The notes under the pieces are model-generated. The model ran no database searches. It was not told where the DNA came from and saw nothing but the letters and a program-made list of their open reading frames with translations. Positions 63,915-64,000 of a DNA stretch of 64,000 nucleotides are shown here, piece after piece (position 1 is the first letter of the stretch; every line of letters begins with the position of its first letter). The stretch is from assembly GCA_910578475.1 (NCBI GenBank), contig CAJTRK010000016.1, forward strand, positions 1 to 64,000. Reading direction: 5' to 3'. The stretch is from an uncultured Lachnospiraceae bacterium. GTDB lineage: Bacteria; Bacillota; Clostridia; Lachnospirales; Lachnospiraceae. The translations under genes were made by a program, and so were the position numbers.

Positions 63915-64000
63915 TTATAAATTGAAAAAATAACGTGATTTTAGAAGGAAAAAAAGACACTAAAAAGTAGAATAAGCAAAAATAGACAAAAATCAGGTAA

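Overview
The window looks like a chromosomal piece of a gut-type Lachnospiraceae (Clostridia, Firmicutes). The grounds are strong AGGAGG-type ribosome binding sites, the SCIFF peptide / ScfB maturase locus next to a TIGR04086 membrane protein and a SecDF fusion, HemZ, LplB/YtcP-type sugar ABC permeases, GH31/GH2/CE15 enzymes and AraC regulators. No rRNA, tRNA or CRISPR array was seen.

Layout. 1-357: the left end of an IS110-family element on the minus strand, with the transposase N-terminus running off the window edge and about 270 nt of non-coding DNA where a bridge RNA would lie. It sits inside a GH29 alpha-L-fucosidase gene whose C-terminal part remains (358-1134). 1214-4193: enolase and HemZ. 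4257-21609: a carbohydrate-use locus with GH31, a membrane-bound AraC sensor-regulator, a lipoprotein binding protein with two permeases, a family-5 binding-protein-like protein without signal peptide, GH2-malectin, a CE15-like esterase, a second AraC regulator and a fucose/arabinose-isomerase-like protein. 21795-31702: housekeeping and hypothetical genes (cysteine-desulfurase-like, lipoprotein, HisS, BioY, DUF1284, acyltransferase, SseB-like, HAD phosphatase, CNNM/CorC-type membrane protein). 31854-36369: TIGR04086 - SCIFF - ScfB - SecDF. 36608-38601: three AT-rich genes of unknown function with their own promoter. 38660-40160: an XRE regulator and a secreted protein. 40177-63823: membrane glycosyltransferases and a large surface-glycan locus.

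The standout is the glycan locus (42122-63823). Ten of its twenty genes contain a run of 8 or 9 G inside the coding sequence. The longest G run noticed elsewhere in the window is 5, apart from one G6 in the same locus. Six genes are in frame and four are out of frame at the run, and a one-base change of the run restores full-length proteins of normal family size. All four methyltransferases, all three O-acyltransferases and the GT10 fucosyltransferase-like gene carry a run. The four GT2 backbone-type transferases and the flippase carry none. This reads as a contingency system in which a constant glycan backbone is decorated by independently phase-variable enzymes, by slipped-strand mispairing, in a Gram-positive gut commensal. 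In the given sequence all three acyltransferases are OFF.

How the genes work together: the 4-21 kb block would import and cut a plant- or host-type glycan under AraC control. The 42-64 kb block would build, modify and flip a surface polysaccharide or protein glycan. A fucose theme (GH29 remnant, FucI-like isomerase, GT10) links the two but is inference only.
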